Shown: piece by piece, positions 11,797 through 24,050 of the stretch
Position numbering within the stretch: the first letter of the stretch is position 1
Layout: the number at the start of each line of letters is the position of its first letter
Assembly: GCF_963662255.1 (NCBI RefSeq)
Contig: NC_085047.1
Coordinates: 46,159,006 to 46,223,005 of the forward strand
Direction: 5' to 3'
Length of the DNA: 64,000 nt
Origin: Cinclus cinclus
Taxonomy: Eukaryota; Chordata; Aves; Passeriformes; Cinclidae
Notes under the pieces: generated by a model
What the model saw: only the letters and a program-made list of their open reading frames with translations
Databases searched by the model: none
Told to the model about the DNA's origin: nothing
Position numbers and translations under genes: made by a program

Positions 11797-12710
11797 GCAG
11801 GCACAAATAAGCTGCTGCCAGCTCTGAGGGAACTCTGTCCCTCCACACCAAGTAGCCCTTCCAAGCTTCATCTAATGAGCAGTACGTCTTGAAAAAAAAA
11901 GCTCCCAAACCCAACAAAACCAAACCGACACTAATTCCACTCAACAACATAGAGTACCCAACAGCGCCGGATAAGCTTTTGGCTTGAGTTGTTGACTGGA
12001 GCCTGTGTCTCCGGGCGCCATCATTAGGAAGAAATTAGATGTATTATTGTGACAACGCACCATAGAAAATTTCTCGTCTCTCCCACACATTAAATTTATT
12101 AGTCAAACACATCAAAGCTGGTGGAGAGAGGAGACATCCCTTCAATGTCTCCTGCGCCGCCCGTGAGGAAGGCTGTCCCTCAGGCTGATCCCGCGGGACG
12201 CTCCAGCTCCCGATTGGAAATGGCGCCAGCCACTGAAACCCAGCGCCTTGCGCATACAAGAGGCTGTTTCCCCGGGGGACACTGCTCCGCGTGGTTGACA
12301 CGGATTGATCCCGGCTAGAGGAAGCAGGGCGGGTAGTGCGCTCTCTCTCTCCCTCTTCTGGGCAGAGGAGGATGGGTGGATGGGGCAGAGCGAGAGCAGC
12401 GCTCCAGAGGGGCGGCTGCGCTCCCCTGGTCCTCGAAGGAGCGGGCGCTGGTGCCATGCCCAGCGCGGGGGAAGGAGCCGCGCAAGGGAAGCGCGCATCC
12501 TCCATTTTGGCGAAGGGCGAGCAGAGAGTTGGCTCCCGGCGCCTGGCCGGAGCGCTCGTCCCCACCCCGCGGCACTGCCGGGGGCACCCGGCTCCTTTCC
12601 CCGCGGGGAAGCCGGACGGACGCTGTTCCAATGGACGCCCCGCTGCGCCTCACGTTGGTTTGAAATGGTACCAAGCTCCCCGCGGCGGCTTCCGACAAAA
12701 TGGAGGACGC

Positions 12711-12776
12711 CACCAACCACTGCCACCACCAACACCACCACAACCACCACCACCACCTCCTCCTCCTCCTCCTCCA
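12711..12776. repeat. CCA/CTC trinucleotide-rich tract in the CpG island
   Basis: A run of ACC/CAC triplets passes into (CTC)n. It would encode poly-His, poly-Pro or poly-Leu depending on frame. It sits within GC-rich promoter DNA and I see no evidence that it is translated. Confidence 0.85.
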
Positions 12777-13886
12777 GGAGCCATGTCGGCGGCTGATATG
12801 ACGCCCTCCCCCGCAGTGAGTGGGGGCAGCAAGGCGTCCTCGGCTGAGGAGGCGCTGCTCGGCGGGGCAGGCTGCGGGGACACGGGCCAGGCGCCCTCCC
12901 TCGGAGACGTGAACTCTCCCCGTTTCCTCTGGGAACGCTTCCATTACCCATGCTCTGCCCATCATGGGAATGGCCCCAGGTTCAAAGCCCTGGCAAGAGG
13001 AGGGAAAGAGCGGAGTAGGACCCCTCGGAGAAGCACTGCCAGCCCCCATGGCTCGGCGGCGGGGGACGGAGCGGGAGAGCCCGCACCCCACGGTAGGAGC
13101 GGTGGCCGCCGCGGGGAACGAGCGCACGGCCGGAACGGGCAGCGGACCCTGCCCGCGGGGCGCAGCCGGCTCGGCGGCACCAAGAACTTCTGCAAGTTGC
13201 CGCTGTCAAAGAGCGGCGCGGGAAGCGCCAGCGCAACCCTCGGGCACGGCTAACGTGCCGGTCGGTGGGCAGCGATCCGGGTTCCTCAAACCTGATGGAT
13301 CAAAAGTGGGAAGAACCCCAAGCATGGCCAGGAGGAAGATTGGCAGTTTATAGGGTCAACCGGCTGCGGGCGGCTCTGATGGATGGGCGGTGCACCCACT
13401 CGGCTAGCCCAGCGCCAGAGCCCGCCCTCTGGGAAAGCCAATGCCAGGGCAGGGAGGCGGATCTCCCCGAGCTCTCTTGGCCCGGTTCCTCCTACCCTTC
13501 GCCAGCAGCTGCGCTTCGCCCGGGACTGGACCGAGTTAGAGTTGAGGCGCCGGAGGAGTAACGCAGAGTGCGTGCGTCCCTGGCGGGGGGGTCCGTTCCC
13601 GCACACGGTGGGGAGCCGGGTAAGGCGGGGGTGCGGGGCGCTGCGCCTCACCGGGGCGGGTTGGCGGGGAGCTGGCGGCGCTCAGCTGCCCACAGGGCGG
13701 GGATGGGAGAGCAGCCGCCGTGCCTCGCAGCTACCCGGCCGAAGTACCCCGAGGTGCCGCTGTCGCGCCACCGCCTCTAGCGGCCGGGGTGCGGGCGGCA
13801 CCGGGGATAGTCCCGCGCATAACCATCACGGCACCGAAGGGGGGCGGTGGGGTAAATGGAGGGCGCCCAGGGGCAACCCCGTAAAA

Positions 13887-13922
13887 GGGGGGGGGGCAGG
13901 GGTATTTGGGGAAAGGGCCGGG
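13887..13922 (+). other. G-quadruplex-type motif
   Basis: Five G runs of at least three bases (10, 4, 4, 3 and 4 Gs) are separated by loops of two to four bases. This satisfies the common quadruplex pattern on the sense strand. It is followed by a C-rich block at about 13,990-14,085. Such elements are common near CpG-island start sites; function here is inferred only. Confidence 0.6.
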
Positions 13923-14484
13923 TCCGCTCTAGCGCCTCCTGTTTTAACTCTCTCCCTCCCTTTCCCGCCGGGCCCTCGGCTGTTGTTCTGCCCCAGTGCC
14001 TCCCCCACCCGCCGTCCTCGCCACCCCCCCCGCGGGTTCCTCCCTCCGGTCCTCTCCCCTCCCCTGCCCGGCGCTCCGCGGCTTCTGCTGCCGCCGCTGC
14101 TCCCCTCCCGTATTGTTCGGCTGGGTCCCTCTAATGGCGGCCAGGAGGCGGTAGTGCTGCTGGCCGACTGCAGGGGGGCAAACCCGAGACCTGGGGCAAC
14201 TGCCGCGCGGGCGCTCGCCCTGTGCCGGGGCGCTGCGGCTGCGGGCCCCACGGCCCTGGGGCGCCAGTTCAGGGCTGATTGGGCAAGTTCGCAGGTAACC
14301 CTGGCTGCTCCCCCCGTGGGTGCCACCGCTGTCTCTGTCCCCCGCACTCGCGGCAGAAGCCCTCGGTGCGGAGGCGCCCGGGGAGGGTTCCTTGTCCTTC
14401 CTTCCTTCAGCGGGGACAAGCGGCGTGGGTGTGCCGTAAGGAGTGCCCCACCGCCCCCGGGGAGGGGGGGGGGAGGGGCAGTGA

Positions 14485-14512
14485 ATTTATTTGTTTATTT
14501 ATTTATTTATTT
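14485..14512. repeat. (TTTA)n microsatellite
   Basis: Several TTTA/TTTG units occur in tandem at the right edge of the GC-richest block. Confidence 0.85.
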
Positions 14513-14642
14513 GAAGGATTGGGATTAAAGGGAAGTGGTGGGTGATGCAGGCAGTGCATACCCTGGCCAGGCGATGGAAGCGCACCTTGGGGGCGCTGCC
14601 TGATCCTCGCTGCCCCCTGTTAACCCCGTGTCTTTCCCTTAG

Positions 14643-14700
14643 GCTCCAGCCCAGTTTGGTGCAGCCTTGGCAGCGACCGGCAAGGAGAGGGAGCTCCATT
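14643..14700 (+). other. Candidate untranslated exon of ZMYM2
   Basis: A pyrimidine-rich stretch ends in TCTTTCCCTTAG. It is followed by 58 bases (GCTCCAGCC...GAGCTCCATT) and a good donor GTGAGTGC. Acceptor and donor are both near consensus and properly spaced, within the CpG island. There is no in-frame start that would matter, so if real it would be part of the 5' UTR. Chance pairs of splice-like sites are frequent in GC-rich DNA, so confidence is low. Confidence 0.3.
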
Positions 14701-15750
14701 GTGAGTGCTATTTGTGTATCTGTTTCTGCCTTTGCTAGACTTGCATACAGTGGGCTTGAACCGTTCCCTTCGCCCCGTATTTTACGGGGCCAGGGGTGGA
14801 ATGAGGTCCCTGCAGGGCTGGGTGGGGAAATTCCTGGATCCAGCAGCTGCCGCCCTGGGGCGAAACCCCAGTAATGGCTGTGAGGCGGCTCCTCCTCGGG
14901 GTGGGCGCTGCTGCTGCAGACATCGCTCCTGCAGTACCAACTCCGACAGGCAGACGACGGGCTGCTGCCGCTGCTCACGTTACCCGCCTCGGGAGGGAGG
15001 AGGAGGAGGAGGGCATATTTCGGGTGCCCTCTAGAGTTCTGGAGCGTGTATGAAAATCTGTGACAAGACACCTTCAGCCATCTTGAATTCCCTCCCCCCC
15101 ATTTCTCGAATCACGTGTCCCGCGTATCATCTCGAAGCTAAGAAGAGGCATGGGAGGTTTAAAAATCACCCAGCGGTTTGCGATGGAGGAGCGCACTCCA
15201 TCGTCTCTTTGTGCATTCAGGCTGGTTCTCTGCGCCCGCAGATTTGTTTGGGTGGTTTTGTTGGGCTCCTTGGCTGGGGTTCTGAGCCATCCGCTTTGCC
15301 CCTTCGGCAAAAAGCTGGAGGGCACTGGGGAAACCCACAGCTTCTCAACAGCGAACATTTTTGGTGTTTTGCCAGCGTGGGGTTTTGAGAGCAGATTTTG
15401 ATCTTTGTTGGGTGTTAGGTTGGCTAAGGAAAGGCTGATTGCCAATCCCTGTGGGTAGGATTGGGATGTAACTTGACTCTAGTTTCTGCCCTTGTTAATA
15501 TCGGGGCTGTTTTTCAGCTGCGTGGGGGATTCGGAAATCGCCAAGTAGTGCGGTGAGAAGGAGCAAGTGAGGCTGCGGGCACCCGGGGAGAGGCCCGGGA
15601 GCTGCCGCGGCGGGCGCGGTGCGCGGTGCTCGGGCTGCGCCGCCAGAGGCGCCGGCGGGCAGAGCGCCGGCTCCGCTGGGAGCGAGCAACCCGAGAACAA
15701 AACAAAAAGCACTCCGTGCCTGTCTTGCCTTCTAGGTCTGTCTCTTAGGT

Positions 15751-17849
15751 ACAGCACTGATTCGGGTGTTCCTGTCTTCCCTGCCGCTCGTATCTTGAGG
15801 GGGTTTTATTTTTCCCCTTTATTTCTGTCCTTTCTGTTTTACATGGTAGATTGTCTAGGTTCGCAAAGCTTGCAACTTTCTTTGTCACTTTATGGTGGCT
15901 TACGTATACAAAGAATGAGTGATTTGCTGCAAAACTTCGCTGCTTAGGATGAGGGCATCGGATTTGGATTTATTCTGAGCATCTAAAACTACAAACCACA
16001 TCAAGGACTTGTAAGAGTTTGCATGGTATGTTATCATTATGAAAGTGGTCTGTTCCAACCCTTGACTTGCTACAACAGTTTAAAATTTTTAATAGTAATT
16101 TTTTTAACTCTTACCATGCTTTGGATACAAGGCTAGAGTCTAATTTTATTTCTGACTCATTATGCATTCCAGTCTAACAGCTGTTCTGTTTTTTCCGATG
16201 AGCCTTCATGTCAAAAAAGTTACTTCTAGGAGCAATCAAGACAAATAATGCTTTGGAAGGAGGGGGTCTGTTGTGTACTGGAGCTGGTTGGACAAAAATT
16301 ACTGCAGCTTTGTGTGGCTGCTTATGAAAAGATGAGAATACTGCCAAGAACAGCCATATAGCTAAGACTGAAACCTCTAACACTCAGTAAGGACAAAAGC
16401 ACCCTGGAAGGTGGCACATTGTCCTCCTCCAGCTGCGCTGATGGTGCTACATCCTTCTTAAGGTGGCAGGACCATGCTGTTCTGGGAGGGAATGTATTTG
16501 GTGCTTAGTGCTGCAAGGTCATCTCTAGGAATCAAACTCATCAGCCACATTATTAAGTGGTTAAACTAAGTAACTTATTTTAATAGAAGACTGTTTCAAT
16601 TAGAGCAGTAAATTCACTTTATTATCTCCTAAATTTCCTTTTATTGTTGTTATTAATACTCTTTGATCTTAAATGTATAAGATTGCATTCTTATGCTTAC
16701 TCTGTTGCTTACTCTGTAATAACATGCTAAGAGGGATTTGCATCAGCAAAAATGTCAAAGTGGCAGTGAAAAAGTGAAAGTAAGTTTATTTGTCTTCTAT
16801 AGAAGACATCGTGAATCGTCTTGTGTTGCTGGAGACGTTTTCATTTTGGTTTTGAAGCCGAAGCACTGAAGTTCTGTCAGTTGTTTGAGTTTGCACCCAA
16901 TTGATACACCCGGCAACAAAAGGGGAGTTCTGTTAAGAACTTGTGTCAAAAATTGTTACTGATGGAAAAATCTCTGTTCATGGAGAACTATGTATTTTTT
17001 TTTCATCACAAGTAGCAATGGTCTCAAGCGCTTTGTGGAATGGGATTCAAATTTGAAGTTCCCAAAAGTTCACTTGGGTGCCCCATCTGGGAAGTTTGAG
17101 GTTATATTTGCCTCATGAGGGCCTTAAAAGACCCCCTTGTTGCAGTGGAGTTGTGTGTCCACTTTTCAGAGTTTAACTCCAGAGCTGGAAGTGTTTTCTT
17201 TTCAACTTCTTAATTTTATTTCAGCGATTTAATCTTAGCTGTTGAAAGCTGTGTGTAGCTAGCTGGTTTGCTTACACAGTAGAGTTCAGGTGAAACTGAG
17301 CTTATCTTCCATATTTATAGCTTGCTTAATGTGCTGCTGGCAGGAGATGTCAGCTTGATGTATGAATGTTTTAATCAATTTAGATGCTACTATTTACATT
17401 TGTCATTTTGGACCAAAATTTGCAAGTTCGTCAGATAGCATTTTATACTTCTAAGAGGAATTTTTGGTAGAAGGATAGAGTGTGAGACTTGTGGAATGCA
17501 GTTGCATGTTATGGCCTCCTCAAACAGAACTTTCAAGGTACTGATTTTTATATAATAGTTTTCCAGTTGTACAGTAGATTCCAGCTCCTCCTGTTTGTTG
17601 CCCGTGCTGTGTGTATTGGTGTAAATACACCAATTGGCACTTAATTGGGCCTATTCATCCTGCCACCTGTTTTGGAAGAAAAGTGCTGATTCACGTGTGG
17701 CTGACTGTTCTCAGGTATTTCTGTGGTTTCTAATGCATGAGTAAGCTTTGGTTCTTTGCTGTGAATCTCCATCCCTTACCTGCTACTCAGATGGTTAAGC
17801 AGCATTCTTTGCTGCTGTGGTTGAGTTGCTTGAATACAATCCCACTTGT
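15751..17849 (+). other. ZMYM2: 5' intronic DNA of ZMYM2, no exon seen
   Basis: Unique-looking AT-rich sequence lies between the CpG island and the first intronic CR1. No coding exon was recognised. An untranslated second exon could lie anywhere from here to 33,963 without leaving a signature I can detect. Confidence 0.55.
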
Positions 17850-18475
17850 GCCCAGGTGTCCAAGAAGGGCATTGTCATCCTGGCCTGGATCAGCAGTGGT
17901 GTGGGCAGCAGGAGCAGGGCACTGACCGTCCCCCTGTGCTGGGCACTGCTGAGGCCACAGCTCCAATCCTGTGCTCAGTTCTGGGCCCCTCACTGCAAGA
18001 AAGACATTGAGGGGCTGGAGCGTGTCCAGAGAAGGGCAACGGAGCTGGGGAAGGGTCTGGAGCACAAGTCCTGTGAGGGAGCAGCTGAGGGAGCTGGGGG
18101 TGTTCAGCCTGGAGAAAAGGAGGCTCAGGGGGGGCCTCATCACTCTACAGCTGCCTGAAAGGAGGGGGCAGCCGGGGGGGGTCAGCCTCTTCTGCCAGGT
18201 AACAGGTGACAGGGACAAGAGGAAATGGACTCAAGTTGAACCAGGGAGGTTTAGATTAGATATCTGGGAAGCTTTTGTCTCTGGAAGGGTTGTCAGGCAG
18301 AGAAACATGGTACCCAGGAAAGTGGTGGAGTTGTCATCCCTGGAAGTAATTAAAAGGTAAAGGGGGGTGTGTGTGTGAAACTTAGGGACATGGTTTAGTG
18401 GTGAACATGATGATACCAGTTTAATGGTTGGACTTGATCTTAAGTGTGTTTTCCAACCTAAATGATTCTATGATT
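17850..18475 (+). mobile_element. CR1 LINE fragment (3' ORF2 end and 3' UTR)
   Basis: Successive CR1 blocks are clear: GTCCAAGAAGGGCATTGTCA, CAGTTCTGGGCCCCTCACTG, GCGTGTCCAGAGAAGGGCAA, GGAGAAAAGGAGGCTCAGGG, and the ending TTTTCCAACCTAAATGATTC plus TATGATTT. It belongs to the CR1 subgroup with a 'gttggacttgatgatctta' terminus. Fairly young but frame-broken. Long open frames on both strands here are LINE remnants. Confidence 0.93.
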
Positions 18476-21400
18476 TCAGTGCCGCTTATTTATATTATTT
18501 TGACAATTTAAATATTTTCTTTTCCATTAACTCCCAGCAATTATCAGTGTTCTGTCTATTCTGTGAAACTCAATGCCACTAGAGTTCAATAGGACACACA
18601 CATACACACAAAGAGTTTGATTGTATGTATGTATGTATGAGAACATCACCAGTTGTAATAGAGATCAGTGACTGTTCTTTATGGACAGGGTCCACTGAGG
18701 GTTTCTCTTTACCTTCACCTGAAGTATCTCATGGACTGGACATACCAATGATGAAAGTTGTATTTTTGCTCCAGTTTGCTATCAGAACCAAGTTATTTCA
18801 ATCAATGGTTATAATACAGATTTCACTATTCCAACATAAGTAAAACCTAGAGAGATTGTTAATTTTTGTGTTCAAGTGATAGTTTTCAGTGGCAAGATTG
18901 CCACCAGCATATTTTTCAAATTGCCCTTTATTCAGAGGGAATCATTTGTCCTCATGCTTAAATGCTTAGTTCTTGTCCGCATTTCCTAAATTTTTGGGGA
19001 TTAGCTTTACCATGACTTCTTTCTCTGCCCCTTTCTCACTATCAGCTATTAGAGAATAATCTCATAGGGATAGCAGGGACTCATCACAGGGGTAGGATGC
19101 AGAAGCAAGTGTTGAGTGATCTGAACATAGTAACTGCAATACTGGTTTGAAACACTCAGGCACTGTCAGTGCTCTAGCCAGCTATACTGACTGTCACTAG
19201 CACAGGAGGATTTTTGATGGGTTTGTTTGGCTTTTTAAAAGTTTGTCTGAGATGAGACTACATAATGGTGTTTGCTGTTGTGCAAAACTATGTATTTGGG
19301 TTTGTGAAAAATACAATGTGTAGTATGTCACTTCTTTATTTAAAAGGTTTATGAACTTTGTTGTACAGCTTTTTAACCCTTAAAAGACTATAAGAATCCT
19401 TCAGTTAGCATCACTTAGTAGCTTCCAAAGGCTGTAATACTGATATTTATATACCTAGTGCTGTAGAAGTCTGCTTGGGCACAGTCCCTGCTCATCAGTT
19501 TTTACCTCCAACACATGCTAAACAGGATGTCATCTCAGTTCCACCTTTCCCCCATGGAACAGTTTATACAAAGTAGAGATGTATGCTTGGGTATATGCTG
19601 CCACTTGGGCACTGAAGGCTGCTTAGATATTTGAACCAGAGCTACTGATGTATTTTCTGCTGGCCCAGATCTAGGCAAGGTTAGTGGGCATTATGGAAGA
19701 GTTTGTGTTTTGTTTATGTTGGTTTCTACATGTAGTTTCATGTAATTTTTTGCTGTGGAAGATGCAAGAAAATCATACACATAGAATTGTATGGGTTATG
19801 CAGAATTGTACTAATTGAGGGTTGCATACAGGTCGCAGTCTGTCCAAGAAACATAGATGTCTTTGTTTGCCTCCTGCAGGCTTTTGTTGGAAGTTGGAAG
19901 GCATCTTAACTATCTATCTTTAGGCTCTTCTGTGTAATGCAACCACACTGAACACTAGAAAATGTTAATTCATTTAACTCACAATGCAACTGTGCTTTTT
20001 GTTTTCCCTTCTCCTTGAAAGTAACCTTGTGAAAACCTTACTTCTTTTTTGTGTTCCTTTTCCTCAGATCTGTGTAAGATCTTTTCAGCTTCATATTTAC
20101 TCCTAGTACTACATCAAATTTCTCTAAAAGTCATTTTGTTCATCTCATTCATAAACTTAGATGCCATGCCTGTATGGATGACCTTCAAGTGTCTCTCTCT
20201 TCCAGACTTGCTGCCCTCTAAACTAGCTAAATCTCTGTATGTGCTTTTGACTTCTCTTTGTGGATGTCTGACCTTTAGCTGAGGCTACTATAGCAAGGGA
20301 AAACTCTCTGCTGTTGCTTGTATACAGCAATGTCATGAGATCTTTGGTTCAAGCCCATAATCTAGTCCTGGTTTTAAACATAGCACAAAGTCTTCTAACA
20401 AAGGCTGTAGATTTCTCCCACATAGTAGGTGGTGTCCTAACTGTTAATCAGCAATTAGGTGTTTGTTATATATGTTCTGTATGTTAATATGAGTGCAAGA
20501 TCCATGCCTTTGATCTCTGTTATTGTGTAGTAACAATTTTTCTTAACAAATGTGATAAGAGTGATCCTGCTCTGTTGATATGGATTCTGAATCCTATACC
20601 AGAGTGCTTTCCTAGACTTCTCTTTTGACTGTCTGGTCTTTATGCATTTTTCATTTTATGGTGGTTGTAACCAACAGGTTTGACTTACCTTTAATCTAAT
20701 GTTGGGATTTAAATGTGAAGGGTATTGTGTGTTTTTTGTTACTAACAAAATTATAAATGCTGTTTAGGAAGTGACATCATGGGCAGTTAAACAATTTGGT
20801 TCATTTTCCTGTGATGCTCCTCACGCTTGGAGAAGTTCTGCGTGTGCACCCTTATAAGCAAGCCACTTGCAACCTGTTAATGCAAAAGAAACTGGCTTTA
20901 GGAAATACAGCCTACTGAAAACAAACCCAAAACACCACCTTTCCTGTCACCCTGGGACTCAAACATACCATCCTTAGAACAAGCACTAATTGTAACCATT
21001 GTTTATGGTGGTGCTGTTTCCTTGTATTCTCATTTTTGTCTCTCTCCATCTGTTGTCCCTTATGTTTAGATTGTGTGCACTTTGAAGAGTTGTCCTCTGT
21101 GTTTGTACAGTGGCTCACATGATGTGGTCTACAACTTTGGCTCCTGGCAATCTGTGATAACAGTTGTGATCTATGGGTGTGGTATTGGCGTCTTTATTTT
21201 GTGTGTGTGTGGAAAGGGGAGGAAGACCTAATGTTCAGTAATACCTGAAATAATATAATAATTTTGTTTGAGCAACAATTGACTGTTAATATACCAATAT
21301 ATAAAGGATTAAGAATTCTTACTAAGATGTCAGAATTTGCCAGACATATTTTGAATTTATAAGTAGTGTGCATGTTTGGGATTTAGTTTATCATAATGAT

Positions 21401-23849
21401 GATTATTATTAGTAGTAGTTTTAGTAGTAGTGGTAAATTAGTAGTAGTAGTAAGGGTGGTTCTGTGTTTTGAAAAAAATGTTCATTCAGGAAATGGTGTT
21501 TTGTTCTGGTAGATGATGCCCCATTGAGGAAGTCAAGTGGTATCTAGAGAGGCCAGGTAAAAAGTCCCTTGTAATCCATGTCATTAAAAAAATCCCACAA
21601 TCTAGAAATGAAGGAAAATGGGGAGCACCACAAAAGTGGTCTATTTTTTACCAGAATCAAAAGTTGGATATTTGCCATCATCACTGTGACCATTGTTATG
21701 TATACTTCAATCCAAAGAATTAACAAATGCAGATACTGAGTTGGTCTATTGTGTATAGCACAGTAATGATCTGAACTAAATTCAGCTTTTTTTCAGTAAT
21801 GCAAAAGAACCATAAAGTTTGGAGAAGATACACGAGAACTACTTGAGGAGTGCAAAACATGCTTTCTATTAACAGACTTCAGAAATTCAGCCTATTCCTC
21901 AATTAAAACAGTATAGATTAGGGTATGACTTAATCCTGATCTAGGAGGGACTGTGCATCCAATAAAATGTTAGATAATAGGCTGTGCTTCCTCCATCTCC
22001 CTTTCCATGCCCAGTGTTCAAAGCTGAATTTCTGACTGTTGGTTATTGCTTAAGCAGTACAAAATCAGACAGGGAACAGTGCGTAGCCTTTCAGCAGGTA
22101 CAATAACTAGGAGTTGGAATAGCTTATTGAGGCATCACTTAGTTCTTTTTGGGCAAAAGTTTATAAAGGATTTGAAAAGCTCCCTGCTAGGAAAGTGAAT
22201 ATTTATTTATTTTTTTTTTAAGGCTCAGAATATACTTCCAGTTGCATATGTGGATTCAAAAGACAAAATACTGGCTTAAAACATACTACCTTGTATATTT
22301 TTCATGGGTTTAAATTTAACGTAGATATTCTTGGTTCTGTGACTAATTAAACCAGACTAACTAAGGTTTGTCATTGTTCTTTCCTGTTTGTACCAACATC
22401 AGCCTTTTCTGGCTTTTTTGATTGTTTTATGTTTTTAATTTTGGGAATCAGTTTAGGTCCATGAATCATCACAATGAAATTTGGGGGTGAGGAGCCATGT
22501 AGGTGTAGAGTCTTGGCTCTTGTTTTTTTGTGTTTCAGCTTTCTACCATCTTGGCTCCCAGGATGGACTGCCTATTAGAATCCTTAAACCGCTAGGCAGA
22601 AAGGGGAAAGGAGTAGGAATTCAAAACGACAGTAGTCCTGTCCAGGACTGGATGGGGTTTGTAGTTGGAACCGTGGTCTTAACAAATATACTGTGCATCT
22701 TACTTAAAAATAAGGCTACCTTTTACATTTTAAAAGCAGTTTGATAACCTGGAGTCTTGATTGCATAATGTAACTTGCAGCCAGCTGGCGAGTGCAGCAG
22801 CTGTGAAAACCTATCATCCTTGCCTTGATGACCAGATCTATTCTTGCCTTGGATCCCGTTTCCTGTCAGCCTTACCTCATATAGAACGTGAACTATTTTG
22901 TGTCTGTTTTTTCCTTTTTATTTTCTCCCACTTCCTTTTTTATCTCATTTTGTTTGTGGCGATAAGTTTTTCTTATACTGTAGCTTCTCACTGTCTATTT
23001 ACTTGGCCGTAGTCTACATGGGTTTCCCTCCTACATATAGCATAACATTAACTTACTTTTTAAAAAATTCAGTTTTCTTTGTTCTGAATTACTTGATGCA
23101 TTGAATACTAATCACTGCAGGTAAATGGTGCTTTCACAGTTCTTACCAGGCCGAAAATACTAGGTTGTTAACCAATACCTCATAATTTCTCAGGGATTAA
23201 AGGTCTGGTTGAGATGATTAGTTGATGATAGTTATGCTGAAGGCAAAGCAAATGGTCTTTCTGCAAACTTCTTAATTTATGGATTTCAGCATGACAGTTT
23301 TTCCTCTTTCTAAGTATGTGCAAAAATATTTTAGAAGCATCAGTCAAAAAGATTAGTGCAATCAGGCACTGAGAACAGAGTGCCATTTGGCATGGCAGAT
23401 ACCAGTTACCCATGCAGAATTCATGGATTGTACATGTATGAGTGTAGATCAAATGCTACTTTAAAATTAAAATTTAAAAACCCCAACCAATTAATAAAAA
23501 GCACTAATGAAGAATAATGTTAAAAGTCTGTGTTGATAGTTCAGTGTCTTAATTTCCAGAATCTTTGCGAATAGTATAGGCTGGTCACTGATAGGATAGA
23601 AGACATCTTTGGCTAGTCCTGGTGAACATCAAGTTAAACATGAATAGTGCACCTTAGCAGGACGAATATAAGCAGCATACTAGACTGAAATAAGCAAGGT
23701 GGTAGCCAGCAGTTTAAACGAGGTGATAGTTCCACAATCTCTGGTACTGGGAGAACACGTCTACAAAGTTCAGCCTGGTTTTGTCTGGGCTCTGTCCTAA
23801 TGAAGGTATATACTGGAGTAAGCCCAGTGTAAGGCCATCAGCTTAGAGG
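18476..23849 (+). other. ZMYM2: 5' intronic DNA of ZMYM2, no exon seen
   Basis: No coding exon, RNA gene or major repeat was recognised. It contains a short (GTAT)n run near 18,625 and a TAG-type repeat at about 21,391-21,452. Sense-strand composition is T-rich, as in other introns of this gene. Confidence 0.55.
21391..21452. repeat. Imperfect (TAG)n microsatellite
   Basis: Repeated AGT/TAG triplets are interrupted by TTT and GGTAAAT. It is a simple tandem repeat. Confidence 0.8.
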
Positions 23850-24050
23850 GTTAATAACAAAGAAGGAAAAGCTGAGAAAGAGGGGTGTGCTCAGTCTAAA
23901 GACAAGGCTGAAGGGACAGGTTATTGCTGTCTTCTACTAATTAGGGAGAAAATACAGAGAAGACAAAGCCATGCCTGTTGATATGGAATGACAGGTATTG
24001 GGCATAAGTGGCAACAAGGGAGAAATTGTGAATAGCTAAGATAATCAAAC
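23850..24050 (+). mobile_element. Degraded CR1-like fragment
   Basis: AAGACAAGGCTGAAGGGACAGG, ATACAGAGAAGACAAAGCCATG and GTGGCAACAAGGGAGA resemble the mid-3' part of CR1 in order, with considerable divergence and no clear terminus. Confidence 0.55.

Larger units (their letters stand above)
12100..15750 (+). promoter_or_regulatory. ZMYM2: CpG island, probable ZMYM2 promoter and first exon(s)
   Basis: This GC-rich, CpG-dense block stands out sharply from AT-rich flanks, and the densest part is about 12,150-14,450. There is no clear TATA box. Visible promoter-type motifs include an E2F-like TTTCCCGCC at 13,961, a YY1-like core ATGGCGGC at about 14,134, Sp1-type GGGGCGGG near 13,653, and an inverted CCAAT (ATTGG) near 14,278. 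The first recognised coding exon lies 18 kb further right, so untranslated first exon(s) should lie here. The exact start site cannot be fixed from sequence. Long open frames in all frames are the usual by-product of high GC and are not called as genes. Confidence 0.8.

Noticed and set aside
11765..11830. Poly-T plus GCAG as a 3' splice site of an upstream exon
   Set aside because: No plausible downstream donor or conserved coding sequence; more simply a poly-T repeat.
12044..14545. Several long open frames (up to about 380 codons) on both strands of the CpG island
   Set aside because: They overlap in all frames, are rich in Arg, Gly, Pro and Ala as expected from GC-rich DNA, and show no recognisable domain or splice continuity.
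17787..18360. Overlapping open frames of 113-143 codons on both strands
   Set aside because: They fall entirely within a CR1 LINE fragment.
23200..23260. snoRNA-like boxes (TGATGAT ... CTGA)
   Set aside because: No terminal stem or proper box C/D spacing could be made out.
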